Assembly (NCBI GenBank): GCA_021904315.1
Contig: CM038911.1
Span: forward strand, 18,263,390 to 18,327,389
Direction: 5' to 3'
DNA from: Sphagnum magellanicum
Taxonomy: Eukaryota; Streptophyta; Sphagnopsida; Sphagnales; Sphagnaceae
DNA: 64,000 bases
Shown here: positions 62,191 to 64,000 of the stretch, piece after piece
Layout: the number at the start of each line of letters is the position of its first letter
Numbering within the stretch: the stretch's first letter is position 1
Made by a program: the position numbers and the translations under genes
The notes under the pieces: model-generated
Told to the model about the DNA's origin: nothing
Seen by the model: the letters and a program-made list of their open reading frames with translations, nothing else
Databases searched by the model: none

Positions 62191-63324
62191 CCATTGTTTG
62201 TGTTCTTTAGATTGCTTTCATTTTAATATGTACAAAGATAAGATCTTGAAACAATGGTGTATGAAAGGTAGGCAATGATACACTCCAACAATGCACAAAA
62301 GACAAAAAGTAGCAATAGTGCACAAAAGATAAATGTCAAAAACAAGCAATAGGGTACAAAATAAAAAGAATCACAACAAAACAAATATCAAACCCCAAAA
62401 ACTAGGAAAAAAAATGAAACCCCTAAAAAACTTTGCAAATTTGTTGTTTCACCGCTAGTCATGGATTTTATTTGTTTGAATTAATTCTTATCAATTTGGA
62501 ATCTTAAGAATCATGGTTTTTTGCCACATAGGTCACATGTAGGGTAGTTGCAAATTACACTGGACTACCCTAGTGATAGTTTTTTTTCAATGTTGCATAG
62601 AATTTTAAACCCTTATTGTATATCACAAAAAATGACTTGTTTATGTGAAGCTAACACATTAACTCTTTCAACAATGAAAAAAACACAACAAAATAATGAA
62701 TGGTCAATCATAAATGGACTTTAATAAAAACTATGTGAGTTCATTTAAATTTGAATATCGACTTTTATTTCACAATGTGTTTGTACAATGTCTTTGAAAC
62801 TTTGGGACATAACATTTAAGATTAAAAAATCAAGTAAGAAATTACTTTAATTGTGACCTAATTGAATAATATATTTCATTCAAAAAAGTTGAAAATGGCA
62901 AGGTCTTTTTCATATTAAGATTGATGTTAAATTAAAATGTTTTTAAATGAGTTTAAAATGGTGGCCCAAACTTGGATTTCAAAAAAATTGTTAATTTTAA
63001 CATCATTTGAACCTATTTGCAAGTCAAACCAATTCATTGGCCTTATAATTCATTCACCATACAAAGGAAAGGAACTTTGATTTGTAACTTTTGATCCACC
63101 CTTGTGTACTTTTACCCTATGTCTCAAAAGATCAATTGCAATTATGCACAAAGGTTAGTGACAAAAAGGTAAATGCCAATAAATTTTATTAAATTAATCT
63201 TTTTTTACCCATGCCCTCCTCACACCTTGCTATCTTTCTTAACCATTTTTCCTTTCACTAGAGATGGGACCTTCTTGTAAAATGCGAAGTCACAATGTCA
63301 ACTCCTTTGCTACAAGACCACTAT
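62191..63324. other. AT-rich intergenic, nothing recognised
   Basis: No gene, RNA or clear element end was identified. Confidence 0.45.
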
Positions 63325-63535
63325 TACATTCTTGAAACTTTTTGTAAATGGAATGAATACGAACAAAAAATTTCATTTTTAAGAAAATATCACTAGGGTT
63401 TCAAATTTTATACAACATGGTTAATGTATTCAACAATTTTTTACTAAAATCCCTTTTTCAAATGTTTCCTATATGTTTTCCAAAGTTCAATGGGTTCAAA
63501 AAATGATGGTGTGATGTTCGTAGTAGTACCACACA
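63325..63535. repeat. Second copy of the dispersed repeat at 58084-58300
   Basis: See the entry at 58084; same orientation, strongly diverged, with matching ends. Confidence 0.6.
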
Positions 63536-63577
63536 ATCATACTTTCACCCAAGTTATCTCATCCTTCAATAGCATAA

Positions 63578-63805
63578 TCAAGATTGATAGCACCTCAAAT
63601 ATCTTGTACTTCTTGTGGTTGCAATAATTGCCTGAAAGACCATTGCATCTTTGACCATAATTAACAACACTCTACTTGTTTGAATCATCACATTTTGAGA
63701 ACAACACACCCATCCCCATATATTCTTTTCTTCCAATAGTGCATTCATTTTGACTTTCCATACGTCATGATTGGAAGCTTTTTTAAGCTTCCTAAAATCA
63801 ACCAT
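63578..63805 (-). pseudogene. Copia-type gag fragment
   Basis: A 75-codon minus-strand frame reads ASNHDVWKVKMNALLEEKN followed by IWGWV and SRVLLIMVKDAMVFQAI. This corresponds to the N-terminal gag (UBN2/DUF4219-type) block of plant Ty1/Copia elements: the YxxWKxxMxxLLxxKxLW motif, then the ALxxIxLxVxDxxL helix. No zinc knuckle, protease, integrase or reverse transcriptase follows on the minus strand, so only a fragment remains. Confidence 0.55.
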
Positions 63806-64000
63806 CTTGAACTATTCCTAATTCATGATTAGCATCAACTCTACTCCACATACATGTAATCACACTAATGTCCTTGAACATTACAAATTTTCTGACATTA
63901 GATATTGAAATGACATTAGTTACAATCGCATTCAAAATTTTCACTTTGACACCATGTTGTAAAAAAACGTGGACTCTATATTAAACTGCATTCTCATGCA

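Overview
The window looks like nuclear DNA of a land plant with a large, repeat-rich genome. Three plant-type genes (a serine carboxypeptidase-like gene, a SPL2/MAPL-type membrane RING E3 ligase and a lipid-transfer-like protein) sit in short GC-richer islands. The rest is AT-rich DNA with decayed transposons, tandem repeats and scattered TTTAGGG-like (plant telomere-type) sequence. Gene density is about one per 20 kb. A seed-free vascular plant such as a fern or lycophyte is my guess, but the sequence does not prove it; a gymnosperm is also possible. There are no operons; each gene stands alone with its own promoter.

Layout. 1-3226 (minus): 5' half of a serine carboxypeptidase-like gene, cut by the left window edge just after the catalytic serine motif; its third intron carries an 86-bp tandem repeat. 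4.1-7.8 kb: a MITE-like element and local duplications. 7.85-11.13 kb (plus): a decayed LINE split by a 1.2-kb insertion. 14.9-16.6 kb: a CACTA-ended non-autonomous element rich in GTAG repeats. 18.05-20.08 kb (plus): a fossil DUF4371/hAT-like transposase. 20.8-27.4 kb: repeats and unrecognised AT-rich DNA.

27.8-31.2 kb (minus): a complete seven-exon gene for a two-membrane-span, GIDE-domain, C-terminal RING E3 ubiquitin ligase. Upstream of it lie three 167-bp repeat units, each starting with an exact telo-box (AAACCCTAA). 32-34.4 kb: GC-moderate DNA with small duplications and one Cys-rich open frame of unknown status. 34.4-43.8 kb: mostly unrecognised AT-rich DNA and hairpin-forming repeats.

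43.86-44.64 kb (minus): a fossil PIF/Harbinger (ALP1-like) transposase. 45.4-46.8 kb: a second CACTA-ended GTAG element, inverted relative to the first and flanked by AAT on both sides. 46.8-47.6 and 49.6-49.9 kb: degenerate telomere-like arrays. 55.11-55.45 kb (plus): a small secreted lipid-transfer-like protein. 56.6-57.1 kb: a ~71-bp tandem array. 58.3-59.0 kb (minus): a hAT (DUF659) transposase fossil. 59.4-62.2 kb: two copies of one repeat family, each interrupted by a different terminal-inverted-repeat insertion whose empty site can be read from the other copy. 63.6-63.8 kb (minus): a Copia gag-like fragment.

The genes have no evident shared function. The dominant story is nested accumulation and decay of several transposon superfamilies between sparse housekeeping-type plant genes. 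All similarities are from reading translations by eye; no search was run.
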